Positions 1 through 6,138 of a DNA stretch of 7,123 bases are shown in pieces; the first letter of the stretch is position 1, and each line of letters opens with the position of its first letter. The DNA is from Candidatus Aenigmatarchaeota archaeon. GTDB taxonomy: Archaea; Aenigmatarchaeota; Aenigmatarchaeia; QMZP01; QMZT01. The stretch is taken from the NCBI GenBank assembly GCA_030634615.1, contig DAOWAL010000062.1:1-7123 (forward strand). Direction: 5' to 3'. The position numbers and the translations under genes are program-made. The notes under the pieces are model-generated. The model was not told the origin of the DNA, did not search any database, and saw only the letters and a list, made by a program, of their open reading frames with translations.

Positions 1-110
1 ATAATTTCGTAATCAGTGAAGTTTTTTCTGAGAAATTTAATCGCTTCTTCTAGTGTGTTTCCCAGTCTTTTTTCCTCATTATAAGCTGGAATAACTACTG
101 TTATTGACAT
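1..110 (-). CDS. Family 2 glycosyltransferase, N-terminus only (dolichol-phosphate sugar synthase-like)
   Basis: Reading the minus strand from an ATG at 110 gives 36 open codons that run off the left edge. The translation starts MSITVVIPAYNEE and continues into a charged helix ending FTDYEI. The VVIPAYNEE stretch is the hallmark first beta strand and nucleotide-binding loop of GT2 (GT-A fold) enzymes, and a D-Y-E-I segment commonly precedes the second strand and the DDGS motif, which would lie outside the window. The closest type, judged by this N-terminus, is the dolichol-phosphate mannose or glucose synthases, which make a lipid-linked sugar on the cytosolic face of the membrane; other GT2 enzymes remain possible. 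It is divergent from a GT39-like gene across 55 bp. No Shine-Dalgarno sequence precedes the ATG, and a TATA-like box lies about 28 nt upstream. The family is secure; the substrate is unknown. Confidence 0.88.
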   Translation of the reverse strand, partial: MSITVVIPAYNEEKRLGNTLEEAIKFLRKNFTDYEI

Positions 111-132
111 ACTTATTTATTTCAATTAGCCG

Positions 133-142
133 AATTTAAAAG
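133..142. promoter_or_regulatory. Shared TATA box of the divergent glycosyltransferase promoters
   Basis: AATTTAAAAG contains the palindrome TTTAAA at 135-140. Its centre is about 28 nt from the plus-strand ATG at 166 and about 28 nt from the minus-strand ATG ending at 110. That matches the usual archaeal TATA-to-start-site distance if both transcripts begin at or next to the start codon. No other good TATA box is seen in the 55-bp gap. This is inference from spacing. Confidence 0.55.
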
Positions 143-165
143 TAATTTGCTTCTTATTATATTAT

Positions 166-1656
166 ATGAAAGTTCCCCCGGTGAACAAGAAATCATTATT
201 CAACCTAATTCTGATTTCTGTTTTAATACTTGCCCTGTTTTTCAGGGTTTGGGGATTAGGTTTAGAATCCTACTGGCTTGATGAATCCATAAGTATCAGA
301 CAAGCACAAGCACCATTCTCTGAAAGTATGGAGATGGTCAGAAATGATGTTCATCTCCCGTTATACATAACACTACTAAATCCATGGGTACATGCATTTG
401 GTAATTCTGAAACTTCTACAAGATTCCTCTCCGTCATCTTCGGAGTGGCATCTGTTTACATCATATTCCTACTTGGGAGAAAACTGTTCAACGAGAAAAT
501 AGGACTTTATTCAGCAATTATCATGGCATTTTCAACTATATCTGTTTACTATTCACAGGAAGCGAGACTATACACACTTTTTGTTTTCCTTACCATGCTC
601 TCATTCTATTTCTATTTTGATCTCATAGATAAAATGAATAGAAAAAGCGTGATACTTTACGTGCTTTTCAGCTTACTCATGATCTACACACATCTCTTCG
701 CATTCCTTGCAATAATCGTACAGAATGTCTGTTATTTGATAATGAATAGAAAAAAACTTAGAAACCTACTATGCTGGATATCGTTACAGTTGGTGTTCTT
801 TGTTTTTTTCACACCGTGGCTTCCCATACTAATGACACAAATTCAGAGGACAGGGAACATTTCATGGATACAGAAACCAACATTATCCATAGTTTATTGG
901 TCTTTCTATGATTTTTTCGGAAATATATTATTGCTCGCAATGTTCTTAGTCTTCACCGCAATAGTCCTATATGACCAGTTATCAAATAACCCTAAATGGA
1001 AGAAGGAACTGAAAACTCCCGGTATTCTATTTGTATGGGCACTTTTACCCATGATTATCACAATAACGTTTTCGATGTTCGCAAGTCCGCTTTATCATAC
1101 AAGATATTTCCTTTTTTCCACGCCCGCGCTTTACATTCTTTTCGCGTTTTTAATTTCGAAGTTCTCTGAGAAGCACAGGAAAAATACCATCAAATTAATA
1201 CTACTCATCATAGTAATCTCCTCAATAGTATCAATCGCCGGACAGTATTTAATTACGGATAAAGATGCGTGGCGAAATGCTACGAGTTTCCTTAAAGACA
1301 ATGTAAAGGAAGATGAATACATTATAATAGAACCATACTACCACCAAGATTCGTTCACTTTTTATTACGATAAAGAATGTTTTTCAAAGAAAAATATATA
1401 CACATGCAATTTCGAAAATAGCAATATTATTTCACTAAACTACCAGGCGGTATGCTGTGACGATTCTACGATAACGACAAGCACAGATGAGAATGGGTTA
1501 TTAGGGGATTATCTGGAAAAAAACATCTGGCTAGTAATTGTCCGCAGCGAATTATATGACACTAACAACAGCATATTTAATTATTTCAACGAAAGAAAGT
1601 ATATGACATACGAAACTATTTTCGATGGTGGGATTAAGATCTACAAGTTCGAATGA
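166..1656 (+). CDS. GT39/PMT-like integral membrane glycosyltransferase
   Basis: This 496-residue protein has about ten membrane helices and a soluble C-terminal domain from about residue 365. Conserved landmarks of the GT39 / PMT_2 (ArnT-like) superfamily are visible in order. YWLDES has the acidic pair D39-E40 in the first outer loop, the usual catalytic position. HLPLY lies at 63-67. G-x-S-E-x-x-x-R lies at 79-86. YYSQEARLY lies at 128-136, YTHLF at 174-178 and TPWLP at 216-220. Family members transfer a sugar from a polyprenyl- or dolichyl-phosphate carrier to a protein, lipid or glycan on the outer face. The tail carries C405, C414, C430 and C431, possible disulfide partners. There is no Shine-Dalgarno sequence; a TATA box 28 nt upstream suggests a leaderless mRNA. 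The GtrA gene follows by 4 nt, so the two are probably co-transcribed. Donor and acceptor cannot be read from the sequence. Confidence 0.88.
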   Translation: MKVPPVNKKSLFNLILISVLILALFFRVWGLGLESYWLDESISIRQAQAPFSESMEMVRNDVHLPLYITLLNPWVHAFGNSETSTRFLSVIFGVASVYIIFLLGRKLFNEKIGLYSAIIMAFSTISVYYSQEARLYTLFVFLTMLSFYFYFDLIDKMNRKSVILYVLFSLLMIYTHLFAFLAIIVQNVCYLIMNRKKLRNLLCWISLQLVFFVFFTPWLPILMTQIQRTGNISWIQKPTLSIVYWSFYDFFGNILLLAMFLVFTAIVLYDQLSNNPKWKKELKTPGILFVWALLPMIITITFSMFASPLYHTRYFLFSTPALYILFAFLISKFSEKHRKNTIKLILLIIVISSIVSIAGQYLITDKDAWRNATSFLKDNVKEDEYIIIEPYYHQDSFTFYYDKECFSKKNIYTCNFENSNIISLNYQAVCCDDSTITTSTDENGLLGDYLEKNIWLVIVRSELYDTNNSIFNYFNERKYMTYETIFDGGIKIYKFE

Positions 1657-1660
1657 TATT

Positions 1661-2131
1661 ATGAAAAAGGTAAAGAAGTTCGTAAAGAAAGAGGAAATCA
1701 CACCAAAGAATGCTATAAACCCCAAATTCATGTTCAGGTTACTTTACAAGCACAAATATATACACTTTTTTTCAACAGGCGTTACCGGAGTCATCATGAA
1801 TCTATTTACCGTATGGTTCACAACAGAATTTATTTTTGGATTGGAAAACTATTTCTACGGTTATCTGGTAGGACTTGCCATAAACCTCACATACAATTTC
1901 ACTGCCCACACCATACTAACATTCAAAACAAAAACCGAGCATGTGAAGCGTTTCATTATTTTCATAACGTACAGTCTGGTAATGAGCTTCATACAGGCAG
2001 TAATAATAAAAACAATCACTCCGATAATTGGCCTGCACTATTACATATTTGTAATAGCTGGCATTATATTCATCTTTTCGATTTTTTCATTCCTTCTTTT
2101 CAAGGTGTGGATGTTCAAGGACAAAAAATAG
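1661..2131 (+). CDS. GtrA-family membrane protein (putative lipid-linked sugar flippase)
   Basis: This 156-residue protein has a basic N-terminus (MKKVKKFVKK) and four predicted helices at roughly 33-55, 62-85, 95-117 and 125-148, the GtrA family topology and size. Typical positions are the FSTGVTGVIMNL stretch in helix 1, LAINLTYNF with its paired Asn in helix 2, and the FLLFKVWMF end of helix 4. GtrA proteins are thought to move polyprenyl-phosphate sugars across the membrane. Between a GT2 and a GT39 enzyme that would be the missing translocation step; some archaeal GT2 enzymes carry a GtrA domain fused, and here it is separate. I chose the ATG at 1661. An in-frame ATG at 1625 would add 12 hydrophilic residues and overlap the preceding gene by 32 nt. 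No Shine-Dalgarno sequence is visible, so translation probably depends on the upstream gene. Confidence 0.85.
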   Translation: MKKVKKFVKKEEITPKNAINPKFMFRLLYKHKYIHFFSTGVTGVIMNLFTVWFTTEFIFGLENYFYGYLVGLAINLTYNFTAHTILTFKTKTEHVKRFIIFITYSLVMSFIQAVIIKTITPIIGLHYYIFVIAGIIFIFSIFSFLLFKVWMFKDKK

Positions 2132-2163
2132 TTGGTCTAAGTACGATTATTTAATTTCTTTTG
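2123..2163. terminator. Overlapping T-rich terminators of convergent genes
   Basis: The GtrA and aminotransferase genes converge with only 15 bp between stop codons. On the minus strand a run of six T (complement of 2123-2128) lies just past the aminotransferase stop, inside the end of the GtrA gene. On the plus strand the T-rich stretch TTATTTAATTTCTTTT starts at 2147. Archaeal termination commonly uses T-runs without a hairpin, so each gene may terminate in the other's 3' end. This rests on base composition only. Confidence 0.35.
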
Positions 2164-3343
2164 CGTATTCTTCCATCTTGTTGAAGGATTCTTCCAGTAC
2201 ATCCATTGGCGGAAGGAACACTAGTCTGAAATGATCTGGCTTAGGATAGCCAAATCCCGTACCGAAAACGGCAAGGATTTGTTTTTTGTAAAGAATATCG
2301 TAAATGAACTTTTTATCGTCGTCTATTGGAAGATCAAACTTTGGAAATGCATAAAATGCGCCCTTTGGTTTTGTACATGAAAATCCTTCGATTTCATTAA
2401 GACGCTTATACAACAGATCTCTTCTTTCCTGGAGTCTTTTATTCATGTCTGTTATGTGGTCCTGGGGTCCTTCAAGTGCTGGTTTTACGGCATACTGAAA
2501 TGGACCAACAGAAGAAAGTCTTGATCTGGCAAGTCTGAATGTCGCTTCCTGGAAATCCTCTCTTGCTTTATTATTTCCTGTAAATATGTTCCATCCTACT
2601 CTCCATCCTGGCACAAGATAGTTTTTAGAAAGTCCGCCAAGAGTTACAACAGGGACATCATCAGATATTGATGCTATTGGGACATGTTTTTCTCCATCGA
2701 AAAGGATCTTGTTGTAAATTTCATCAGCGAATATGACAAGGTCGTGCTCGTTCGCAATATCAATTATTTCTTCAAGTGTTTTTTTCGAATAAAGTGAACC
2801 TGTTGGATTGTTAGGGTTAATTACGACAATTGCTCTTGTTCCATCATTTATTTTACTTCTCATGTCATCTAAATCAGGATGCCAGTCATTTTCTTCAAGT
2901 GTCATGTACTGATTAAGAGGACAACCAAGTTTATGGGCAATTGCAAGATAAACAGGATATCCTGGCAGTGGTGTTAGGAAGTTTTCACCTGAGTTAACAA
3001 GAGATGTTAATGCTAAATCTATTCCTTCGCTGACCCCATTTGCAAGTAGAACATCATTTGCAGTTACATTTTTTATTCCGGTTTTTTCACATTCTTTTGC
3101 AATTGATTGTCTTGCTTCATCGACACCTGCAGAATCCGCATAACCGTTCAGATTTTTCTGCATTGCATCTTTAACAGCATCTACCATGTGTTGAGGCGTA
3201 ACAAAATCATAAACATTGGGGTCACCGATATTAAGGTGGAGTATTTTCTTTCCCTGGGCTTTGAGTTTTTTGGCTTCTACGACAACATCGCGTATTGCAT
3301 AAGTAACATTTTCAACTCTTTTCGCTGGCTCTATTTTTTTCAT
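2147..3343 (-). CDS. alaT: Class I/II PLP-dependent aminotransferase, alanine aminotransferase-like
   Basis: This 398-residue protein is full length for the fold-type I AlaT group and resembles, from memory, the Pyrococcus alanine aminotransferase over its whole length. Key residues are all present. NPNNPTG lies at 176-182 (PLP-contacting Asn), with D207 and Y210 in FADEIY. K240 in GGLSK forms the Schiff base, R248 in GWRVG contacts phosphate, and R373 in HFRLVF binds the substrate carboxylate. The N-terminal NIGDPN at 38-43 is the usual substrate-pocket stretch. The expected reaction is alanine plus 2-oxoglutarate to pyruvate plus glutamate in the cytosol; aspartate or other amino acids cannot be excluded, since subgroup specificity is hard to read. 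No Shine-Dalgarno sequence precedes the ATG; a TATA box about 27 nt upstream suggests a leaderless mRNA. An inverted repeat abuts that TATA box and could be an operator. Confidence 0.85.
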   Translation of the reverse strand: MKKIEPAKRVENVTYAIRDVVVEAKKLKAQGKKILHLNIGDPNVYDFVTPQHMVDAVKDAMQKNLNGYADSAGVDEARQSIAKECEKTGIKNVTANDVLLANGVSEGIDLALTSLVNSGENFLTPLPGYPVYLAIAHKLGCPLNQYMTLEENDWHPDLDDMRSKINDGTRAIVVINPNNPTGSLYSKKTLEEIIDIANEHDLVIFADEIYNKILFDGEKHVPIASISDDVPVVTLGGLSKNYLVPGWRVGWNIFTGNNKAREDFQEATFRLARSRLSSVGPFQYAVKPALEGPQDHITDMNKRLQERRDLLYKRLNEIEGFSCTKPKGAFYAFPKFDLPIDDDKKFIYDILYKKQILAVFGTGFGYPKPDHFRLVFLPPMDVLEESFNKMEEYAKEIK

Positions 3344-3365
3344 AATAAACTATTTTTCCATGCAA

Positions 3366-3375
3366 TATATTAAAA
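3366..3375 (-). promoter_or_regulatory. TATA box of the aminotransferase gene
   Basis: On the minus strand this reads TTTTAATATA, centred about 27 nt upstream of the aminotransferase ATG at 3343, the spacing expected for an archaeal leaderless promoter. The plus strand of the same element (TATATTAAAA) is also TATA-like and could start a rightward transcript near 3395-3400. Confidence 0.55.
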
Positions 3376-3376
3376 C

Positions 3377-3395
3377 GTTGTATCAAAATTACAAC
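3377..3395. promoter_or_regulatory. Inverted repeat next to the aminotransferase promoter, candidate operator
   Basis: GTTGTA (3377-3382) and TACAAC (3390-3395) are perfect inverted arms around an A/T-rich 7-nt spacer, a 6-7-6 layout typical of a dimeric DNA-binding regulator. The ACAAC half repeats again at 3398-3402, two bases after the right arm. The element abuts the TATA box on the side where TFB binds the BRE, so occupancy would be expected to affect initiation. Lrp/AsnC-type regulators often control archaeal amino acid genes, but no regulator gene is in this window and the assignment is inference. Confidence 0.4.
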
Positions 3396-3438
3396 AAACA
3401 ACGAATGACAATTATGAGTATCTTAACATTATTGGGTA

Positions 3439-3507
3439 ATTCAGTGACTAGTGGAGCATTAGTGGAACGGGCAGATTTGTGTCTGTCTTCCGCAATCGCT
3501 TCTGAAT
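3439..3507 (+). ncRNA. Candidate structured RNA (long imperfect hairpin), unidentified
   Basis: Plus-strand RNA from this gap can form nested stems. The outer stem is ATTCAG (3439-3444) with CTGAAT (3502-3507). A middle stem is GAGC (3454-3457) with GCTT (3498-3501). The inner hairpin is GTGGAA (3462-3467) with TTCCGC (3488-3493), then GGCAGA (3470-3475) with TCTGTC (3482-3487), closing a 6-nt loop and leaving a 2-nt bulge. Three G-U pairs in this fold become A-C mismatches on the minus strand, so the plus strand is the better-folding one. It matches no tRNA, C/D box or H/ACA pattern I can verify. A 31-codon reading frame crosses the same bases. It could be a small RNA, an antisense or 3'-end element, or chance. 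Confidence 0.3.
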
Positions 3508-3515
3508 AGAAGGGC

Positions 3516-4196
3516 TTATTCCCAGATGAATTCAAAATTACTGTCATCAAACTTTGCTTCTTTTTTTTGTAATTTCCATATTATCATTATCAGAAGTCCG
3601 CTTATTATGCCACCAACGTGGCCAAAATTGGCAACACCAGGCTGCAGGCCTAAGATTCCAAAAAACATCTCTTCAACTAAAAAGAACACTATCATTAATG
3701 CTGCAGGCATTGGTATTAATCCCATGAAATAAACCCATGTTTTTGGATACTTGAAAGCGTATGCAGCAAGAACACCAAAAACTGCACCAGAAGCGCCTAT
3801 TAAACCAGCTGTTGTCATTCCCATGATACCCATTGTAAAAAACAGATAAAACATAGATGAACCCGCACCGGAGAGTATGTATATAATGATAAATCTTTTT
3901 TTACCGATTGTCTGCTCTAATGGGTATCCAAATATGGCAAGTAATAACATGTTCATTCCTATATGCATGGGATATATCGTAAGACCTAGGCTTCCTTGAA
4001 CATAAGTTGCATGAAGAGCCATGTATGTAAAAAACTGGTAAAAGTACCCAGAAAGTGCCATTTCCGGATCAAGAGCGAATATGTTATCAAAAACCGGATA
4101 TGCTATGAGCTGTATTATCCACACAACTGCTGTAAATAGTATTATCTTAAATGTTAGTGATTTTGTAAACGGATAGTGAAGTTCATTATCAAACAT
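3516..4196 (-). CDS. Rhomboid family intramembrane serine protease
   Basis: This 226-residue protein has about six membrane helices, the minimal rhomboid core. The catalytic Ser136 sits in GASGAVFG and the catalytic His193 in NFGHVGG. H78 and N82 in HIGMN match the HxxxN oxyanion motif of helix 2. All active residues are intact, so it should cleave membrane-anchored proteins within or near their transmembrane segment; substrates are unknown. The loop-1 WR motif is represented only loosely, as YQFFTYMALHA (53-63), a common variant in archaea. I chose the ATG at 4196, which falls 8 nt after the nth stop and begins MFDNELHYPF. An in-frame ATG at 4271 would overlap nth by 67 nt and add a 25-residue extension without family likeness. 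There is no Shine-Dalgarno sequence and no separate promoter is evident, so it is probably co-transcribed with nth. Confidence 0.88.
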   Translation of the reverse strand: MFDNELHYPFTKSLTFKIILFTAVVWIIQLIAYPVFDNIFALDPEMALSGYFYQFFTYMALHATYVQGSLGLTIYPMHIGMNMLLLAIFGYPLEQTIGKKRFIIIYILSGAGSSMFYLFFTMGIMGMTTAGLIGASGAVFGVLAAYAFKYPKTWVYFMGLIPMPAALMIVFFLVEEMFFGILGLQPGVANFGHVGGIISGLLIMIIWKLQKKEAKFDDSNFEFIWE

Positions 4197-4204
4197 GTTA
4201 AAGA

Positions 4205-4867
4205 TTATTTGCAAGGAGTTTTTAATTGTTTTCCCGAAGAAGGAAAATTGCATATGTCGATGAGCTTGCAATCAGAACACTTTGGATATCTTGTTCTACA
4301 GATATTTTTACCAAATTTAACAAAACCCAGATTAACAAGATATCTTTGATCCTCCGGAACTAAATCCTCAAGTGTTTTTCTAATTTCCTCATATTTTGCT
4401 TCTTTTCTCACAAGACCGAGCCTTTTTGAGCAAACTTCAACATGAACATCTACCGCTATAACTGGTTTTCCCATCCCGTAAGATAAGACAACATCGGCAG
4501 TCTTTGGACCAACTCCTGGAAGATTCATTAGTTCCTCGCGCTCTTTTGGGAATGTTTTTGGATATTTTTCAATTAAAATTTTCGAAACTTCCTTGATTCT
4601 TTTTGCTTTCCGCCTGAATGTACCGGACGATTTGATAAGATCTTCGAGTTGCTCATCGTCCAAATCAAGTATTTCTTCCGGTGTTGTTACAACTGAAAAC
4701 AATCTTTCACTTGCAAAATATGTGTTTTCATCTGTTGTTCTTTGTGAAAGTATTGTTGTAACGAGCATTTCAAACAGATCAATATTCTTATCCATTATTT
4801 CCTTTATTATCTCGTCATAGTTTTCTTTCAGGAATTTTATGATTGTATCCATCTTACGCTTTGTCAT
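4205..4867 (-). CDS. nth: Endonuclease III (DNA glycosylase/AP lyase)
   Basis: This 220-residue protein is normal length for Nth. It removes oxidised pyrimidines and nicks at abasic sites in base excision repair. The helix-hairpin-helix LPGVGPKTADVVL (116-128) carries the catalytic lysine K122, and the catalytic aspartate is D140 in AVDVHV. The C-terminal iron-sulfur motif C190-x6-C197-x2-C200-x5-C206 is canonical for a [4Fe-4S] cluster. The region after D140 differs from the bacterial pattern: the usual D-T-H-x-x-R reads D-V-H-V-E-V, so the conserved Arg is Val145. The ATG at 4867 lies 33 bp downstream of the nre stop. A TATA box 26 nt upstream in that gap suggests its own leaderless promoter rather than simple read-through. 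The rhomboid gene follows by 8 nt. Confidence 0.93.
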   Translation of the reverse strand: MTKRKMDTIIKFLKENYDEIIKEIMDKNIDLFEMLVTTILSQRTTDENTYFASERLFSVVTTPEEILDLDDEQLEDLIKSSGTFRRKAKRIKEVSKILIEKYPKTFPKEREELMNLPGVGPKTADVVLSYGMGKPVIAVDVHVEVCSKRLGLVRKEAKYEEIRKTLEDLVPEDQRYLVNLGFVKFGKNICRTRYPKCSDCKLIDICNFPSSGKQLKTPCK

Positions 4868-4887
4868 AATTTATATTTCGAAAGGAA

Positions 4888-4897
4888 TTTTTAAAAG
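4888..4897 (-). promoter_or_regulatory. TATA box of nth, inside the nre-nth gap
   Basis: On the minus strand this reads CTTTTAAAAA, centred about 26 nt upstream of the nth ATG. Almost the whole 33-bp gap between nre and nth is taken up by it. Spacing fits a leaderless start; a second AT-rich stretch (ATATAAAT, 4870-4877) is too close to the ATG to serve. Confidence 0.5.
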
Positions 4898-4900
4898 GGA

Positions 4901-6118
4901 TTAGTTTATTTTTGAAAAGAAATTTTCGAGTTTTCTTTGCCTGAGCATAACACTCTTCGATCTGTAATCTTTTAGAGGTAGTTTTATTTTCGAATCAACA
5001 TATGTCAGTGCTGAATCAAGTGTATCAAACTTGACAGGTTTATTTCTAAACGCATGCCTGCAGGTATCACGAACAACCCATACACCAAGTGATATTGTAT
5101 ATCCTTCTGATATTTCCCTGAAAGCGACAACACGTGCCTGTCTTTTGATCTTGTGCAGGAATTCTATTATCGCAAACCTTGAAGCATAGAATCCGCCGGC
5201 CTGTTTATCAGCGTATTTTGTCCTGCCCCTGTTCGGTTCGTGTTCCTCTATGATCTCTGTTTTTTTGAGATCAAATGACCATGTTGAACCGGGTGCCCAT
5301 GCCTCAAAATTATCAAATTCCCAGTTACCCGGCATTAGTAAAACCACAAAATGGTTATCGAGATACTCAGATTCAAACACAATGAATTCATTCACTGAGG
5401 GGAAATCCTTAACTTTCTTTAACATGTTGTCTGCAATCATGCTATCTGTTGCTGTTATTCCCCACCTTGTCGGCACTAGTTTTTTGTTTTCGTTCTTTCC
5501 GAGTATACCAGATGAGAGTATTGTAGAAATTTTATGAACATCAACACCTTTTTTATACAAAAGATTTCCCGCCGTGTTCGCCTTTATTTCATCTCTTACT
5601 ATATACTCGACCTTTTGCGAAATCTTTGGATTTTCTACTATTTTTAATTTTTTTAGTGTCCCTGATGGTCCCATTGGTTTTACTATATCAGATGTTTCAA
5701 ATGCAATTTTTGGGGTTTTATTAAAAAACATTTCCACATCAGTCGGATTATTTGCAAGCGCCAGTTCCTGATTCTGCTCTATGAATTTGGATTTTGAGAA
5801 AATGTTTTCTTTTGCTTTTGAACGAAGTACGAGAGATCTGAATCTTATTATTTCACCATACGGCTTACCAAACCATTTTTCAGGTGAATCAATTATTTCA
5901 GTATTTTCTGAGTCAAGGGATGCAAGTGGACCAACATAGACGTTAGGATAGAAGTTATGTCCAACAAATACAGACGTGGATGGACCGAAAAAGTCTTTTT
6001 TCAAACTCTTTTTTATCTTAGGTATTTCACGGTTTCTGGAATAAAGAGGGCAAACTCTCCAACCGCAAAGATTACGTGAACCTTTACAGTACAAACACAT
6101 TCTGGCAGGAGAAACCAT
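4901..6118 (-). CDS. nreA: Nre family archaeal DNA repair protein with C-terminal PCNA-binding box
   Basis: This 405-residue protein has the two-domain layout of the archaeal Nre family (Nre_N then Nre_C). N-terminal cysteines C8-x2-C11-x6-C18-x4-C23 look like a zinc-binding knuckle. Family-like stretches follow: FVGHNFYPNVYVGPL (51-65) and KWFGKPYGEIIRFRS (81-95) in the N-domain, VPTRWGITATD (215-225) in the middle, and ASRFAIIEFLHKIKRQA (312-328) in the C-domain. The tail ends QRKLENFF (394-401), a textbook QxxLxxFF PIP box for binding the PCNA clamp. In Haloferax, NreA has been tied to repair of mitomycin C damage through its PIP motif; the biochemical activity is still unclear. No Shine-Dalgarno sequence is seen; a TATA box 25 nt upstream suggests a leaderless mRNA. 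An ATG six codons in (6100) would leave only the first zinc cysteine next to the start, so 6118 is preferred. Confidence 0.92.
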   Translation of the reverse strand: MVSPARMCLYCKGSRNLCGWRVCPLYSRNREIPKIKKSLKKDFFGPSTSVFVGHNFYPNVYVGPLASLDSENTEIIDSPEKWFGKPYGEIIRFRSLVLRSKAKENIFSKSKFIEQNQELALANNPTDVEMFFNKTPKIAFETSDIVKPMGPSGTLKKLKIVENPKISQKVEYIVRDEIKANTAGNLLYKKGVDVHKISTILSSGILGKNENKKLVPTRWGITATDSMIADNMLKKVKDFPSVNEFIVFESEYLDNHFVVLLMPGNWEFDNFEAWAPGSTWSFDLKKTEIIEEHEPNRGRTKYADKQAGGFYASRFAIIEFLHKIKRQARVVAFREISEGYTISLGVWVVRDTCRHAFRNKPVKFDTLDSALTYVDSKIKLPLKDYRSKSVMLRQRKLENFFSKIN

Positions 6119-6138
6119 AAAAAATCTATAGAAAGAAA

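Noticed and set aside
1625..1660. Upstream in-frame ATG for the GtrA protein
   Set aside because: It would overlap the GT39 gene by 32 nt and add a Ser/Thr-rich stretch without family likeness; the ATG at 1661, 4 nt after the stop, gives a basic N-terminus and normal length.
1813..2154. 113-codon plus-strand frame within the GtrA gene
   Set aside because: It lies almost wholly inside a well-supported membrane protein gene in another frame, and its His/Asn-rich translation resembles no protein family.
3107..3373. Plus-strand frame of 88 codons opposite the aminotransferase start
   Set aside because: It is antisense to a strongly supported enzyme sequence, and its Phe/Ile/Tyr-rich content is what the reverse strand of coding DNA gives here.
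3450..3466. Short direct repeat AGTGGA (3450-3455 and 3461-3466)
   Set aside because: Six bases twice is too short to support a repeat or insertion target duplication; no mobile element is present.
3441..3505. C/D box guide RNA in the hairpin region (GTGACTA as box C, CTGA as box D)
   Set aside because: Box C matches RUGAUGA at only about five of seven positions, the box D copy is consumed by the outer stem, and no C'/D' boxes are found at suitable spacing.
3376..3515. tRNA gene in the rhomboid-aminotransferase gap
   Set aside because: No T-loop GTTCRA box, no CCA-type acceptor pairing and no cloverleaf could be drawn on either strand.
4197..4271. Extended rhomboid N-terminus starting at 4271
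   Set aside because: It overlaps the end of nth, including the bases downstream of the Fe-S motif, by 67 nt and lacks rhomboid features; the ATG at 4196 directly follows the nth stop.
5250..5537. Plus-strand frame of 95 codons opposite nre
   Set aside because: It is antisense to conserved Nre sequence, with no promoter, ribosome site or recognisable domain.
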